The notes beneath the pieces are model-generated. The model did no database searches and was not told where the DNA came from. It saw nothing but the letters and a program-made list of their open reading frames with translations. 64,000 bases of DNA, from contig MKRJ01000019.1 in assembly GCA_001896885.1 (NCBI GenBank), forward strand, positions 146,078 to 210,077, given 5' to 3'. A program made the translations under genes and the position numbers. The first letter of the stretch is position 1. Each line of letters starts with the position of its first letter. This document shows, piece by piece, positions 54,208-62,995 of the stretch. Origin of the DNA: Rhizobiales bacterium 65-79 (lineage in GTDB: Bacteria; Pseudomonadota; Alphaproteobacteria; Rhizobiales; Rhizobiaceae).

Positions 54208-54936
54208 ATGGCGATCCCGACCGGACTTTACGTCTCACTGTCGGCGCAGATGGCGCTGCAGAAGCGGCTCGACACCATCGCCGACAATGTCGCCAACGCC
54301 AACACGATCGGCTTCCGCGCCACCGGCATCAAATTCGAGGATATCGTCACGGGCTCCGGCCAGAAGTCCATCGACTTCACTTCTCCGGGAACGAACTTCC
54401 TTTCCGGCAAGGCCGGCGCGCTTTCGAGGACCGGCGATCCCTACGATTTCGCCGTCTCGGGCGACGCCTGGTTCGGCATCCAGACGCCCGCCGGGACGGT
54501 CATGACGCGCGACGGCCGCTTCACCGTCAGCCCGAATGGGGAACTGGTGACCCATGAGGGTTATCCGGTGCTCGATGCAGGCGGCGCGCCGATCCAGCTC
54601 AACCCGGCCGACGGACCGCCGGTGGCCGGCAAGGACGGGACGCTGCGTCAGAACGGCAAGCTGATCGGCGCGATCGGGCTCTATTCCTTCAATCCAGGGC
54701 CCAACGTCCAGCGCTTCGGCAATTCCGGCGTCATCCCCACCGGCCGCCCGACGCCGGTCGTCGACGATTCCACGGTCGGCGTCGAGCAGGGCCTCCTGGA
54801 GCAGTCGAACGTCGATCCCATGCGCGAGATGGCGAAGCTCATCACGGTGCAGCGGACGTTCGAGGACGCCGCTTCGCTCGTGCATGAATCCGAATCGACG
54901 CTCGACGACGCCATCAAGACGCTGGGCTCCGGTTAA
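54208..54936 (+). CDS. flgF: Flagellar proximal-rod protein FlgF
   Basis: 242 residues. Rod family signature near the N-terminus: YVSLSAQMALQKRLDTIADNVANANTIGFRATGIKFED. The C-terminal helix VDPMREMAKLITVQRTFEDAASLVHESESTLDDAIKTLG is the usual rod end. It follows the DUF1217 gene by 3 bases and precedes fliI by 15. Exported without a cleaved signal by the flagellar apparatus. Confidence 0.96.
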   Translation: MAIPTGLYVSLSAQMALQKRLDTIADNVANANTIGFRATGIKFEDIVTGSGQKSIDFTSPGTNFLSGKAGALSRTGDPYDFAVSGDAWFGIQTPAGTVMTRDGRFTVSPNGELVTHEGYPVLDAGGAPIQLNPADGPPVAGKDGTLRQNGKLIGAIGLYSFNPGPNVQRFGNSGVIPTGRPTPVVDDSTVGVEQGLLEQSNVDPMREMAKLITVQRTFEDAASLVHESESTLDDAIKTLGSG

Positions 54937-54951
54937 GGCCAGGAAACGGAC

Positions 54952-56349
54952 ATGGACAGCGGCGGTCTCACGTCCTCTCCTGACGCGCGGCAGGCGCCCG
55001 GCGTCGGCGACCCGCTTTCGGCGCTCGAGAGCTGCTTCAACGATTTCGTCTCCAGCCGGCCCCTGGTCGCGCATGGCGGGCGGGTGGTCGAGGTGACGCC
55101 GACCCACTACCGTGCGCGCGGCCTTTCCGGCGCGGCGCGGCTCGGCGACGTCGTCGAGCTGCGCTCGCGCGCCGGCAGGCGGATGGGCGAGATCGTCCAG
55201 ATCGACGCTACCGATGTCGTCGTCGCGCCGTTCGAGGTGGCGGCCGATGCCGGCGTGGGCGACGCCGTCTTCGACCGCGGCCCGTTCGATGTCGCCCCGT
55301 CGCGCTCCTGGCGCGGTCGCGCCGTCGACGCCCTCGGCCGCGCGATCGACGGCAGGGGACCGCTCGTCCCTGGCGACAGGCATGACGCCGCGGCGCTCAG
55401 GACGCCGCCGGCGCTCGGCCGCCAGCGCGTCGGCACCCCCTTCCTCACCGGCGTGCGCGTCATCGATATCTTCACGCCGCTCTGCTACGGTCAGCGGCTC
55501 GGCGTCTTCGCCGGCTCCGGCGTCGGCAAGTCGACGCTGCTCGCCATGCTCGCCGCCGCCGACGCCTTCGACACCGTCGTCGTCGCGCTGGTCGGCGAGC
55601 GCGGCCGCGAGGTGCGCGAGTTCCTCGAGGACACGCTCGGCCCGCGCGGCATGGCGAAGACCGTCGCCGTGGTGGCGACCAGCGACGAGAGCGCCATGAT
55701 GCGCCGGCATGCGCCGGGCACGGCGATGCGGATTGCCGAATATTTCCGCGCTTCCGGCGACCGGGTTCTGCTCATTCTCGATTCCATCACCCGCTTCGCC
55801 CATGCCCTGCGCGAGGTGGCGACGGGGACGGGCGAGCCGCCGGTGGCGCGCGGCTATCCGGCCTCGGTCTTCACCGACCTGCCCAAGCTGCTGGAGCGCG
55901 CCGGTCCGGGCGTGGAGGGCGCCGGCTCCATCACCGCCATCCTCTCCGTCCTGGTCGACGGCGACGACCACAACGACCCGGTCGCCGACAGCGTGCGCGG
56001 CATCCTCGACGGCCATGTGGTGCTCGACCGCGCGATCGCCGAGCAGGGGCGCTACCCGCCGGTGAACCCGCTCGCCTCGATCTCGCGTCTCGCCGGCAAG
56101 GCCTGGTCGGACGAGCAGAAGGCTCTGGTCCTGCGGCTCCGCGCCATGATCTCCCGTTTCGAGGATACGCGCGACATCCGCCTGCTCGGAGCCTACCAGC
56201 CCGGCGCCGACGCCGAACTCGATATCGCCGTCCGCCAGGTGCCGCAGCTTTATGAAGCCATGGGCCAATCGCCGAAGGACCGTCCTTCGCGCGACCCGTT
56301 CGGCGACCTGGCGCGCCATCTGAAGGGAAAGGACAAAGCCAATGGCTGA
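54952..56349 (+). CDS. fliI: Flagellum-specific ATPase FliI
   Basis: 465 residues. Export ATPase. Walker A is GVFAGSGVGKSTLLAML, Walker B VLLILDSITRFA, with VALVGERGREVREFLEDTLG and GSITAILSVLVDGDDHNDPVAD typical of FliI and related F1-beta-like ATPases. The stop overlaps the next gene by 8 bases. Confidence 0.97.
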   Translation: MDSGGLTSSPDARQAPGVGDPLSALESCFNDFVSSRPLVAHGGRVVEVTPTHYRARGLSGAARLGDVVELRSRAGRRMGEIVQIDATDVVVAPFEVAADAGVGDAVFDRGPFDVAPSRSWRGRAVDALGRAIDGRGPLVPGDRHDAAALRTPPALGRQRVGTPFLTGVRVIDIFTPLCYGQRLGVFAGSGVGKSTLLAMLAAADAFDTVVVALVGERGREVREFLEDTLGPRGMAKTVAVVATSDESAMMRRHAPGTAMRIAEYFRASGDRVLLILDSITRFAHALREVATGTGEPPVARGYPASVFTDLPKLLERAGPGVEGAGSITAILSVLVDGDDHNDPVADSVRGILDGHVVLDRAIAEQGRYPPVNPLASISRLAGKAWSDEQKALVLRLRAMISRFEDTRDIRLLGAYQPGADAELDIAVRQVPQLYEAMGQSPKDRPSRDPFGDLARHLKGKDKANG

Positions 56350-56986
56350 GCGGCTGGCCGATCTGAGGACGCCGGAAGGCGACCTCCCGGACGAACGCTA
56401 CGAGCCGCCGGCGCCGCCGAAGCCGACATGGAAGCAGCGCCTGCGCGCCCACCGGCCGGAACAGCCGAGGCTGGCGCCCAGAACGCCTAGGATCTCCGGA
56501 GACACGATCGTCGGCGGCCTCGGCGTGGCGCTCGGCCTCGTCTGCGCGCTCTTCCCCTGGTACATCTTCATGAACCCGGAGAAGTTCAAGCTCGAAGGGT
56601 ATCATTTCTCCGGGAGGCCCCAGGCCGCCCATTCCGCCTCCGCGAGCAGCGGGCCGATGCGGACCGGCGCGCCCGCCGATCCCCTCGAGACCGATCAGGC
56701 CGCGCTCGACATGTTCCCGACGGGAACCGTCCCCGAGCCCCGGAAGCAGCCGCCGCCGGTCAGCGCGGACGACCAGCCCTTTCCGGGCAACGGGCCGAAG
56801 AAGCCCAACTTCAACCTGGTCGAGGTCGCCAACGGGCGGGCCATGATCGAGGATGCCGACGGCCTGTGGGTCGTCAAGGTGGGCTCGCCCCTGCCGAACG
56901 ACAGCCGCGTCGCCGCGATCGAGCAGCGCAACGGGAACTGGGTGCTGGTGACATCGGCCAAGGACGTGATTGAGTTGCGGAAATAG
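56342..56986 (+). CDS. Conserved single-span membrane protein in the flagellar cluster
   Basis: 214 residues. Order: a proline- and charge-rich cytoplasmic start (about 1-50), one membrane segment at about 56-77 (IVGGLGVALGLVCALFPWYIFM), a proline-rich periplasmic linker, and a small C-terminal domain (VEVANGRAMIEDADGLWVVKVGSPLPNDSRVAAIEQRNGNWVLVTSAKDVIEL). It overlaps fliI by 8 bases. A gene of unknown function occupies this place in other rhizobia too. No name is justified. Confidence 0.75.
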   Translation: MAERLADLRTPEGDLPDERYEPPAPPKPTWKQRLRAHRPEQPRLAPRTPRISGDTIVGGLGVALGLVCALFPWYIFMNPEKFKLEGYHFSGRPQAAHSASASSGPMRTGAPADPLETDQAALDMFPTGTVPEPRKQPPPVSADDQPFPGNGPKKPNFNLVEVANGRAMIEDADGLWVVKVGSPLPNDSRVAAIEQRNGNWVLVTSAKDVIELRK

Positions 56987-57297
56987 CATCGAGAATCCTG
57001 CATTCGATTTCGGCTGCTCACGCCACCCCCCGGCCTGTCGGCCGCCCCCCAATCGAGGGGGGGAAGGGCGCCAGACTCTCCGCCCTCCTCCTCCTCCTCG
57101 ACGGGGGAGGTGCCTGGCCCCCGGGTCGGGCCTTTGGCCCGCCCGAGGACAGGCTTCGCGAGGCGGAGGGGATGAATGCACTTCCGATAACGCTGTCCCT
57201 GTGGTTCCGAGGGCTTCGGCATCCCGCAAGGCCCGCGCAAGACTGGCCGGCTAGTTCTGGACCACGATGGTTTAATGTCCGCCGTGGGATTGCCGGA
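56987..57297. repeat. Gene-free stretch of 311 bases with palindromic repeats, including family B copy 2
   Basis: Between the fliI-linked gene and flgB. It contains a GGCCTGTCGGCC hairpin and C-rich/G-rich runs (57025-57110), then at 57117-57165 the family B repeat: GCCCCCGGGTC, hairpin CGGGCC-TTT-GGCCCG, CCCGAGGACAGGCTTCGCG. Open frames through it (for example from 57172) are not supported; flgB begins later. Confidence 0.75.
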
Positions 57298-57678
57298 ATG
57301 CAGCCTGTCAACCTCTTCGATCTTGCCGCGCAGCAGGCGCGCTGGCTCGCCGTGCGCCAGTCGGTGATCGCGGGGAACGTCGCCAACGTGAACACGCCGG
57401 GCTACCACGCCGTTGATGTGAAGCCGTTTTCCGCCGTGCTCGACGACACGCAGGTGACGATGAAGGCGACGCAACCGGGCCATTTCGGCGCGACGGACGC
57501 GACAGCCGAGAAGGTGGCGCTTCGCCAGGACGATTCGGAACTCGTTCCCTCCGGCAACAGCGTGCAGCTCGAAGACGAACTGATGAAGGCGGCCGACGTG
57601 CGCCGCGCCTTCGACCTCAACACGGCGATCGTCAGGGCCTTCCACCAGATGTTCACCATGACGACGAAGAGCAGCTGA
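57298..57678 (+). CDS. flgB: Flagellar proximal-rod protein FlgB
   Basis: 126 residues from ATG 57298 ([21 protein letters not shown]). The rod motif [22 protein letters not shown] is present and the C-terminus ends with [19 protein letters not shown]. An earlier in-frame ATG (57172) lies in the repeat and adds 42 residues with no family match. Two bases before flgC. Confidence 0.95.
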   Translation: MQPVNLFDLAAQQARWLAVRQSVIAGNVANVNTPGYHAVDVKPFSAVLDDTQVTMKATQPGHFGATDATAEKVALRQDDSELVPSGNSVQLEDELMKAADVRRAFDLNTAIVRAFHQMFTMTTKSS

Positions 57679-57680
57679 CG

Positions 57681-58094
57681 ATGGACCCGTTGACCGCCGC
57701 CATGAAGGTCGCCGCCTCGGGCATGAGCGCCCAGTCGGAGCGGCTGCGCGTCGTTTCGGAGAATCTCGCCAATTCGCAGTCGACAGGCCGGACGCCGGGC
57801 AGCGATCCCTATCGCCGCAAGACGATCAGCTTCGCCGCCGAGCTCGACCGAACCACCGGCGTCTCCACCGTCGATGTCGCGAACATATCGCGCGACCCCT
57901 CGACCTTTCCGGTCGAGTACCAGCCGGGCAACGCCGCCGCCGACGCCAAGGGCTTCGTCAAGATGCCGAACGTCAACGTGCTCGTCGAGATGGCCGATAT
58001 GCGCGAGGCGAACCGCGGCTACGAGGCCAACCTCCAGGTCATCAAGCAGGCGCGCGACCTGATCTCCATGACCATTGACCTGATGCGGACCTAG
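57681..58094 (+). CDS. flgC: Flagellar proximal-rod protein FlgC
   Basis: 137 residues. N-terminal [30 protein letters not shown] and C-terminal [41 protein letters not shown] are textbook FlgC. Follows flgB by 2 bases and precedes fliE by 10. Confidence 0.97.
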   Translation: MDPLTAAMKVAASGMSAQSERLRVVSENLANSQSTGRTPGSDPYRRKTISFAAELDRTTGVSTVDVANISRDPSTFPVEYQPGNAAADAKGFVKMPNVNVLVEMADMREANRGYEANLQVIKQARDLISMTIDLMRT

Positions 58095-58104
58095 GGCACC
58101 GACG

Positions 58105-58425
58105 ATGATCAATCCCCTGAGCCTGATCGGCAGCATCGGAAGCGCGGGCGGCGCCATCGGACCCGCCGGCACGGCAGCGAATGCAGCCGGCGCGGCAGGC
58201 GGCATTGCGGAGACTTTCGAATCGGCCCTGGCAAATGCCGCCGGCAAGGCCTCCGGCAGCCTCGACCACGCGCAGGCCGTGTCGATCAAGGCGCTGCAGG
58301 GCGACGCCGACACGCGCGAGGTCGTCGACGCGGTGATGAACGCGCAGGAAACCCTGTCGGCCGCCATCGCCATCCGCGACAAGATCGTCGCCGCCTATCT
58401 CGACGTCAGCCGCATGTCGATCTGA
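58105..58425 (+). CDS. fliE: Flagellar hook-basal body protein FliE
   Basis: 106 residues. Rod adaptor between the MS ring and rod. The C-terminal core ([38 protein letters not shown]) is typical; the N-terminus is glycine/alanine-rich. Same operon, 10 bases after flgC. Confidence 0.95.
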   Translation: MINPLSLIGSIGSAGGAIGPAGTAANAAGAAGGIAETFESALANAAGKASGSLDHAQAVSIKALQGDADTREVVDAVMNAQETLSAAIAIRDKIVAAYLDVSRMSI

Positions 58426-58436
58426 GGAGAGTGGAA

Positions 58437-59231
58437 GTGAGAGCGCTTGAAATCGCCGCAACCGGCATGAACGCCCAGCAGACCAACCTGGAAGTCATCG
58501 CCAACAATATCGCCAACATCAACACGACCGGCTTCAAGCGCGCGCGGGCGGAATTCACCGACCTCCTCTACCAGACCGAACGGCTGCCGGGCGTGCCCAA
58601 CCAGGCCAACCAGAATATCGTTCCGGAGGGCGCGTCGATCGGGCTCGGCGTCAAGATGGCGGCGATCCGCAACCTGCACATCCAGGGCGAACTGACCAGC
58701 ACCGGCAACAAGTTCGACCTGGCGCTGACAGGCCCCGGCCGCGGCTGGTTCCAGGTGCAGATGCCGGACGGACAGACGCTTTACACGCGCGACGGCGCCT
58801 TCAACACCAACGCCGACGGCCAGTTGGTGACGCTGGACGGAAATCCGGTCATCCCGGCCATCACCGTCCCGCAGGACGCCGTCGACGTCATCGTCAACAA
58901 GACCGGCCAGGTCTTTGCCCAGATCGACGGGCAGACGGCGCTGCAGAACATCGGGCAGCTCCAGCTCGCCAGTTTCGTCAACGAGGCCGGCCTGCAGCCG
59001 CTTGGCGGCAACCTTTTCCAGGAGACCGACGCTTCCGGATCGCCCACCACCGGCGTGCCGGGCGATACCGGCTTCGCGACCGTCGAACAAGGCTATCTCG
59101 AAAGCTCCAACGTCGATCCGGTGAAGGAGATCACCGAGATGATCTCCGCCCAGCGCGCCTACGAGATGAACTCGAAGGTGATCCAGGCGGCCGACGAGAT
59201 GGAGCAGGTCGTCTCCAAGAACATGGGCTGA
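58437..59231 (+). CDS. flgG: Flagellar distal-rod protein FlgG
   Basis: 264 residues. Start at GTG 58437 ([15 protein letters not shown]), 8 bases after GGAG; GTG 58431 would add two residues. Motifs [24 protein letters not shown] and the C-terminal [35 protein letters not shown] are classic. Follows fliE and precedes flgA by 6 bases. Confidence 0.97.
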   Translation: MRALEIAATGMNAQQTNLEVIANNIANINTTGFKRARAEFTDLLYQTERLPGVPNQANQNIVPEGASIGLGVKMAAIRNLHIQGELTSTGNKFDLALTGPGRGWFQVQMPDGQTLYTRDGAFNTNADGQLVTLDGNPVIPAITVPQDAVDVIVNKTGQVFAQIDGQTALQNIGQLQLASFVNEAGLQPLGGNLFQETDASGSPTTGVPGDTGFATVEQGYLESSNVDPVKEITEMISAQRAYEMNSKVIQAADEMEQVVSKNMG

Positions 59232-59237
59232 CGCGGC

Positions 59238-59711
59238 ATGGAATCCCGCCGGAAGATCGCCCTTCTTCGCCTGGCCGCCGGCCTGGCGGCGCTTGCCGCG
59301 CTCGCCACGCCCGTCCGGGCCGAGGACGTGGCGGTGGTCACCCGGCACGTCATCTATCCGGGGCAGGAAGTACAGGCGGGCGATCTGCAGGTGGTTCAGG
59401 TCATGAACCACAACCGCGATTTGAGGACCGTCGCCACGCGGATCGAGCAGGTGGACGGCAAGCTCACCCGCCAGACCCTGCTGCCCGGCCATTACATCCC
59501 GCTCAGCGCCATCCGCGACGCCTACACGGTCGAGCAGGGCGCGGCGGTCCGCGTGCTCTATACCGAGGGCAACCTCGTCATCACCGCCACAGCGGTGACG
59601 CTCGAGCCCGGCTCGACCGGCGACATCGTCAAGGTCCGCAACATGGACAGCGGCCGCGTCTTCTCCGGCATCGTCATGGCCGACGGCACGATCCGGGTCG
59701 GGGCCTCGTGA
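59238..59711 (+). CDS. flgA: P-ring assembly chaperone FlgA
   Basis: 157 residues. Signal peptide LAAGLAALAALATPVRA, then an SAF-type domain (YPGQEVQAGDLQVVQV; GHYIPLSAIRDAYTVEQGAAVRVLYTEGNLVITATAVTLEPGSTGDIVKVRN). Helps FlgI assemble in the periplasm. The TGA overlaps the flgI ATG by one base. Confidence 0.95.
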   Translation: MESRRKIALLRLAAGLAALAALATPVRAEDVAVVTRHVIYPGQEVQAGDLQVVQVMNHNRDLRTVATRIEQVDGKLTRQTLLPGHYIPLSAIRDAYTVEQGAAVRVLYTEGNLVITATAVTLEPGSTGDIVKVRNMDSGRVFSGIVMADGTIRVGAS

Positions 59712-60925
59712 TGCGCGGCATGTCCATCCTGCTGGCCCTGGCGATTTCCGCGGCGCCGGCGGCCGCGGCCGATCTCGACCGCGGCGTCCCCGTCACGCCG
59801 GCTTCCGTCTCACCGCACTCCGGCGGCCGGAACGGCGACGCCGGCGACGCGACCTATCTGCCGGCGTCGATCAACGCCGGCGTGGTGGCGCGCATCAAGG
59901 ACATCGCCGAACTGCAGAGCACGCGCGACAACCAGCTGATCGGCTACGGCCTCGTCATCGGCCTGCAGGGGACCGGCGACAGCCTGCGCAACTCGCCCTT
60001 TACCGAGCAGTCGATCCGGGCCATGCTGGAGAATCTCGGCATCGCCACCGAGGGCGGACAGGCCCGCGCCAAGAACGTCGCGGCGGTCATCGTCACGGCC
60101 AACCTGCCGCCCTTTGTCCAGTCCGGCGCCCGCATCGATGTTTCCGTCTCGTCGCTCGGCGATGCCACCTCGCTCAACGGCGGCACGCTCGTCATGACCC
60201 CGCTCAAGGCCGCCGACGGCCAGATCTACGCGGTGGCGCAGGGCTCCGTTTCGGTCTCCGGCTTCGCCGCGCAGGGCCAGGCCGAGACGCTCACCCAGGG
60301 CGTGCCCACCGCCGGCCGGGTCGCCAACGGCGCCATCGTCGAGCGCGAGGTCCGCGTCGATTTCGATTCGACGCCTAAGCTGACGCTGCAATTGCTCAAC
60401 CCGGATTTCTCCACCGCCGTGCGCGTCGCCGACGCCATCAACGCCTATACCCAGAGGCGGTTCGGCAAGCGCCTGGCGCATGAGCAGGATTCGCGCACCG
60501 TCCTGATTGACAAGCCGTCGCATATCAGCACCGCGCGCTTCTACGCCGAGCTGGAGAACCTCGCGGTCGAGGCGGAATCGCCGGCACGCGTCGTCATCGA
60601 CGAACGCACCGGCACGATCGTCATCGGCCAGGACGTGAAGATCTCGCGCGTCGCCATCAGCCACGGCACCATGACCGTGCGCGTGACGGAATCGCCCCGC
60701 GTCGTCCAGCCCGAGCCCTTCTCGAAGGGCGTGACCGCCGTCGAGCCGAGCACCGACATAGAGGCCACGCAGCCCGGCGGTCGCGTCGCCGTCCTCGACG
60801 GCCCCGACCTGCAGACCCTCGTCGCCGGGCTGAACCGCATCGGGGTGAAGCCGACCGACATCATCGCGATCCTTCAGGGCATCAAGTCGGCCGGCGCGCT
60901 GCAAGCCGAACTGGTGGTGCAGTGA
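59711..60925 (+). CDS. flgI: Flagellar P-ring protein FlgI
   Basis: 404 residues from ATG 59711; a GTG one codon earlier is possible. Signal peptide at residues 1-20 (MSILLALAISAAPAAAA). Segments ARIKDIAELQSTRDNQLIGYGLVIGLQGTGDSLRNSPFTEQSIRAMLENLG and VVIDERTGTIVIGQDVKISRVAISHG are diagnostic. The N-terminal region after the signal (residues about 21-55) is longer than usual. Stop overlaps the presumed motE start. Confidence 0.97.
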   Translation: MRGMSILLALAISAAPAAAADLDRGVPVTPASVSPHSGGRNGDAGDATYLPASINAGVVARIKDIAELQSTRDNQLIGYGLVIGLQGTGDSLRNSPFTEQSIRAMLENLGIATEGGQARAKNVAAVIVTANLPPFVQSGARIDVSVSSLGDATSLNGGTLVMTPLKAADGQIYAVAQGSVSVSGFAAQGQAETLTQGVPTAGRVANGAIVEREVRVDFDSTPKLTLQLLNPDFSTAVRVADAINAYTQRRFGKRLAHEQDSRTVLIDKPSHISTARFYAELENLAVEAESPARVVIDERTGTIVIGQDVKISRVAISHGTMTVRVTESPRVVQPEPFSKGVTAVEPSTDIEATQPGGRVAVLDGPDLQTLVAGLNRIGVKPTDIIAILQGIKSAGALQAELVVQ

Positions 60926-61590
60926 TGATGGCGGCGCGCATCCCCACCCCCTCCCCGCAAAACCGGGAAACAGAGCTCGGAAACCGGGCGTCCCGTTACC
61001 GGCGCCCCTGTTCTTCGCCGCAAACACCGAAGTCTGCGCCATGCGGCGCCGGGGCAAAATCCCCATCCCCCTTGTGGGAAGGGGTCAGGGGCAAGGGTAT
61101 CGCGCTCGCTGCGTTCACGGCCGCATTTCTCTGCCTCGCCGCGCTGCCCGCCCTTGCCGGCCCGGCGGAGACGCCGCAGCCCGCCGCGGCAAGCGGCGAC
61201 GAGATCGAGCGTTTCTGCTCCAACATCGCCGACGCGGCGCGCGATCGCCGCTATGCCCTGCAGCGCCAGCAGCTTCTCGACCTGCAGGCCGATATCGACA
61301 AGCGCATGAAGCTTCTCGACCAGAAGCGCTCCGAATACGAGGACTGGCTGAAGCGCCGCGACGATTTCGCCGCCAAGGCCACCGAAGGCGTCGTCGAGAT
61401 CTATTCCAAGATGAAGCCGGACGGCGCCGCGCCGCAGCTGACCGATCTGCCGCCGGAGCTCGCCGCGGCGATCCTGATGAAGCTCGATCCGAGACAGTCG
61501 AGCCTCATCCTCGCGGAAATGGACGCCAAGGCCGCCGCCAAGCTCACCCGCATCATGGCCGCCGCGGCACGGAAGACGGATCCCTCATGA
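60925..61590 (+). CDS. motE: MotE family periplasmic chaperone, start uncertain
   Basis: The C-terminal part (FCSNIADAARDRRYALQRQQLLDLQADIDKRMKLLDQKRSEYEDWLKRRDDFAAKA...DLPPELAAAILMKLDPRQSSLILAEMDAKAAAKL) is MotE, which in rhizobia folds MotC. The membrane/signal segment (IALAAFTAAFLCLAALPALA) begins only around residue 57. The 56 residues before it are basic and proline-rich and their DNA matches repeat elements. So translation from ATG 60925 may give a displaced signal, or an internal TTG may be used. The stop overlaps flgH by 4 bases. Confidence 0.85.
   Translation: MMAARIPTPSPQNRETELGNRASRYRRPCSSPQTPKSAPCGAGAKSPSPLWEGVRGKGIALAAFTAAFLCLAALPALAGPAETPQPAAASGDEIERFCSNIADAARDRRYALQRQQLLDLQADIDKRMKLLDQKRSEYEDWLKRRDDFAAKATEGVVEIYSKMKPDGAAPQLTDLPPELAAAILMKLDPRQSSLILAEMDAKAAAKLTRIMAAAARKTDPS
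61053..61098 (+). repeat. Palindromic repeat inside the 5' end of motE
   Basis: CAAAATCCCCATCCCCCTTG then TGGGAAGGGGTCAGGGGCAAGGG, an inverted C/G-rich pair of the type seen intergenically. It lies directly before the signal-peptide codons and keeps the frame open. A related sequence is in visR (47354-47392). Confidence 0.6.
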
Positions 61591-62288
61591 AGCGCCTGGT
61601 CGTCATCGCCACCGCATGCTCCGCCCTCGCGGGATGCATGTCCTCACCCGAGATCGGCGTCGCCCCGAAACTGTCGCCGGTCGGCGCCGGCCTCGGCACC
61701 GAGACGCAATACGCCGAAAACTATCCGGAAGCCCCGCCGCCCGCCGTCAAGCGCTTCTCGCTCTGGGACGATCAGCAGAGCCGGCTCTTCACCGATCCGC
61801 GGGCGCTGAAGGTGGGCGACATCATGACGGTCGTCATCTCCATCAACGACCAGGCCAAGCTCAAGAACGAGAACGACACCAGCCGCACCGGCAAGCGCAC
61901 CTGGGGCCTGAGCGGAGCCTTCGACCTCGGCGGCAGCGGATCGTCCGGTTCGGGCAATCTCAGCGCCAACGGCGACAGCCAGTTCAACGGCCAGGGCCAC
62001 ACCACCCGGTCCGAGGACATCAAGCTTTCCGTCGCGGCGGTCGTGACCAGGGTCCTGCCCAACGGCAATCTCGTCATCCGCGGCCAGCAGGAGGTACGCG
62101 TCAACGATGAGCTTCGCGTGCTCACCATTGCCGGCATCGTGCGGCCCGCCGACATCAACGGCAACAACACCATTTCCTACGAGCGCATAGCCGAGGCCCG
62201 CATCTCCTATGGCGGGCGCGGCCGCATCAGCGAGGTCCAGCAGCCTTCCTGGGGCCAGCAGCTCGCCGACCATTACGCGCCTTTCTAG
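61587..62288 (+). CDS. flgH: Flagellar L-ring lipoprotein FlgH
   Basis: 233 residues. Lipobox LAGC at about 14-17 after a short hydrophobic start (MKRLVVIATACSA), so it is an outer-membrane lipoprotein. Core FSLWDDQQSRLFTDPRALKVGDIMTVVISINDQAKLKNEN and GNLVIRGQQEVRVNDELRVLTIAGIVRPADI are typical. Overlaps motE by 4 bases and precedes fliL by 10. Confidence 0.97.
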   Translation: MKRLVVIATACSALAGCMSSPEIGVAPKLSPVGAGLGTETQYAENYPEAPPPAVKRFSLWDDQQSRLFTDPRALKVGDIMTVVISINDQAKLKNENDTSRTGKRTWGLSGAFDLGGSGSSGSGNLSANGDSQFNGQGHTTRSEDIKLSVAAVVTRVLPNGNLVIRGQQEVRVNDELRVLTIAGIVRPADINGNNTISYERIAEARISYGGRGRISEVQQPSWGQQLADHYAPF

Positions 62289-62298
62289 GGTTCCGGGC

Positions 62299-62832
62299 AT
62301 GGCCGTCATCGAACAGGAAGAAGCCCCGGCCAAAAGCGGCCCGTCGCTCGTGGTGCAGATCGCGGTCCTGCTCGTGATGACGGTCGCCGCCGTCGGCATG
62401 GGCTGGTTCTCGGGCGGCTACCTGAACTCGACCAGGGGGTCCGAGGCCACCGAAACCGGCAAGCCGACGCGCGTCGACAAGGCGCATGTGAAGACGACGG
62501 ACAAGGCGGCGACGAAAAAGGACGGGAAGGAAAATACCGAAGGCGAAGAACCCAGCGTTCTGCCGATCGAGGCGATCACGACGAACCTCGCCGCGCCGAG
62601 CGACATCTGGGTCCGCATGGAACTCTCGCTGGTCTTCGACGGAAATCCGGACGCGGCGGTCGCCGAACAGATCCATCAGGACTTCCTCGCCTTCATGCGC
62701 ACCGTCAAGCTGCCGCAGGTGGAAGGCGCCAGCGGTTTCCAGCATCTGAAGGAGGATCTGGAGGAACGCGCCCGCATCCGCAGCAACGGTCGGGTCAAGA
62801 AGATCCTCATCAAGACGCTGCTGTTCGAGTGA
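62299..62832 (+). CDS. fliL: Flagellar basal body-associated protein FliL
   Basis: 177 residues from ATG 62299. One N-terminal membrane helix (VVQIAVLLVMTVAAVGMGWF), a lysine-rich linker (KTTDKAATKKDGKENTEGEE), and the C-terminal FliL domain ending RSNGRVKKILIKTLLFE. It surrounds and stabilises the stator. fliP follows after a palindromic repeat. Confidence 0.95.
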   Translation: MAVIEQEEAPAKSGPSLVVQIAVLLVMTVAAVGMGWFSGGYLNSTRGSEATETGKPTRVDKAHVKTTDKAATKKDGKENTEGEEPSVLPIEAITTNLAAPSDIWVRMELSLVFDGNPDAAVAEQIHQDFLAFMRTVKLPQVEGASGFQHLKEDLEERARIRSNGRVKKILIKTLLFE

Positions 62833-62866
62833 TGCAGCGGGTGATCGGAATCAGGCATTCATGAAG

Positions 62867-62987
62867 GCCCCCTCACCCCATCCCCGGCCCATTGGCCGGA
62901 CCCTCCCCTCGAGGGGAGGGAAAGCGCCGGCCGCGCCGCTTTCCTCCCACTGCGAGGGGGAGGTGGCCCAAAGGGCCGGAGGAGGTG
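62867..62987. repeat. Palindromic element, family A, upstream of fliP
   Basis: In the 163-base gap between fliL and fliP. It starts CCCCCTCACCCCATCCCCGG, has AGCGCCGGCCGCGCCG at the centre and ends GGTGGCCCAAAGGGCCGGAGG. Its right end (GGAGGAGGTGGG) runs straight into the ribosome binding site of fliP. Confidence 0.8.
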
Positions 62988-62995
62988 GGACGACT

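Noticed and set aside
54235..56319. A 694-codon open frame opposite flgF-fliI
   Set aside because: Shadow frame across two clear flagellar genes.
57172..57297. Long N-terminal extension of flgB
   Set aside because: It would start inside repeat DNA and adds 42 residues with no match to FlgB; the ATG at 57298 gives the normal start.
62861..62995. Long N-terminal extension of fliP
   Set aside because: Encoded by the palindromic repeat and would place proline-rich sequence ahead of the signal peptide.
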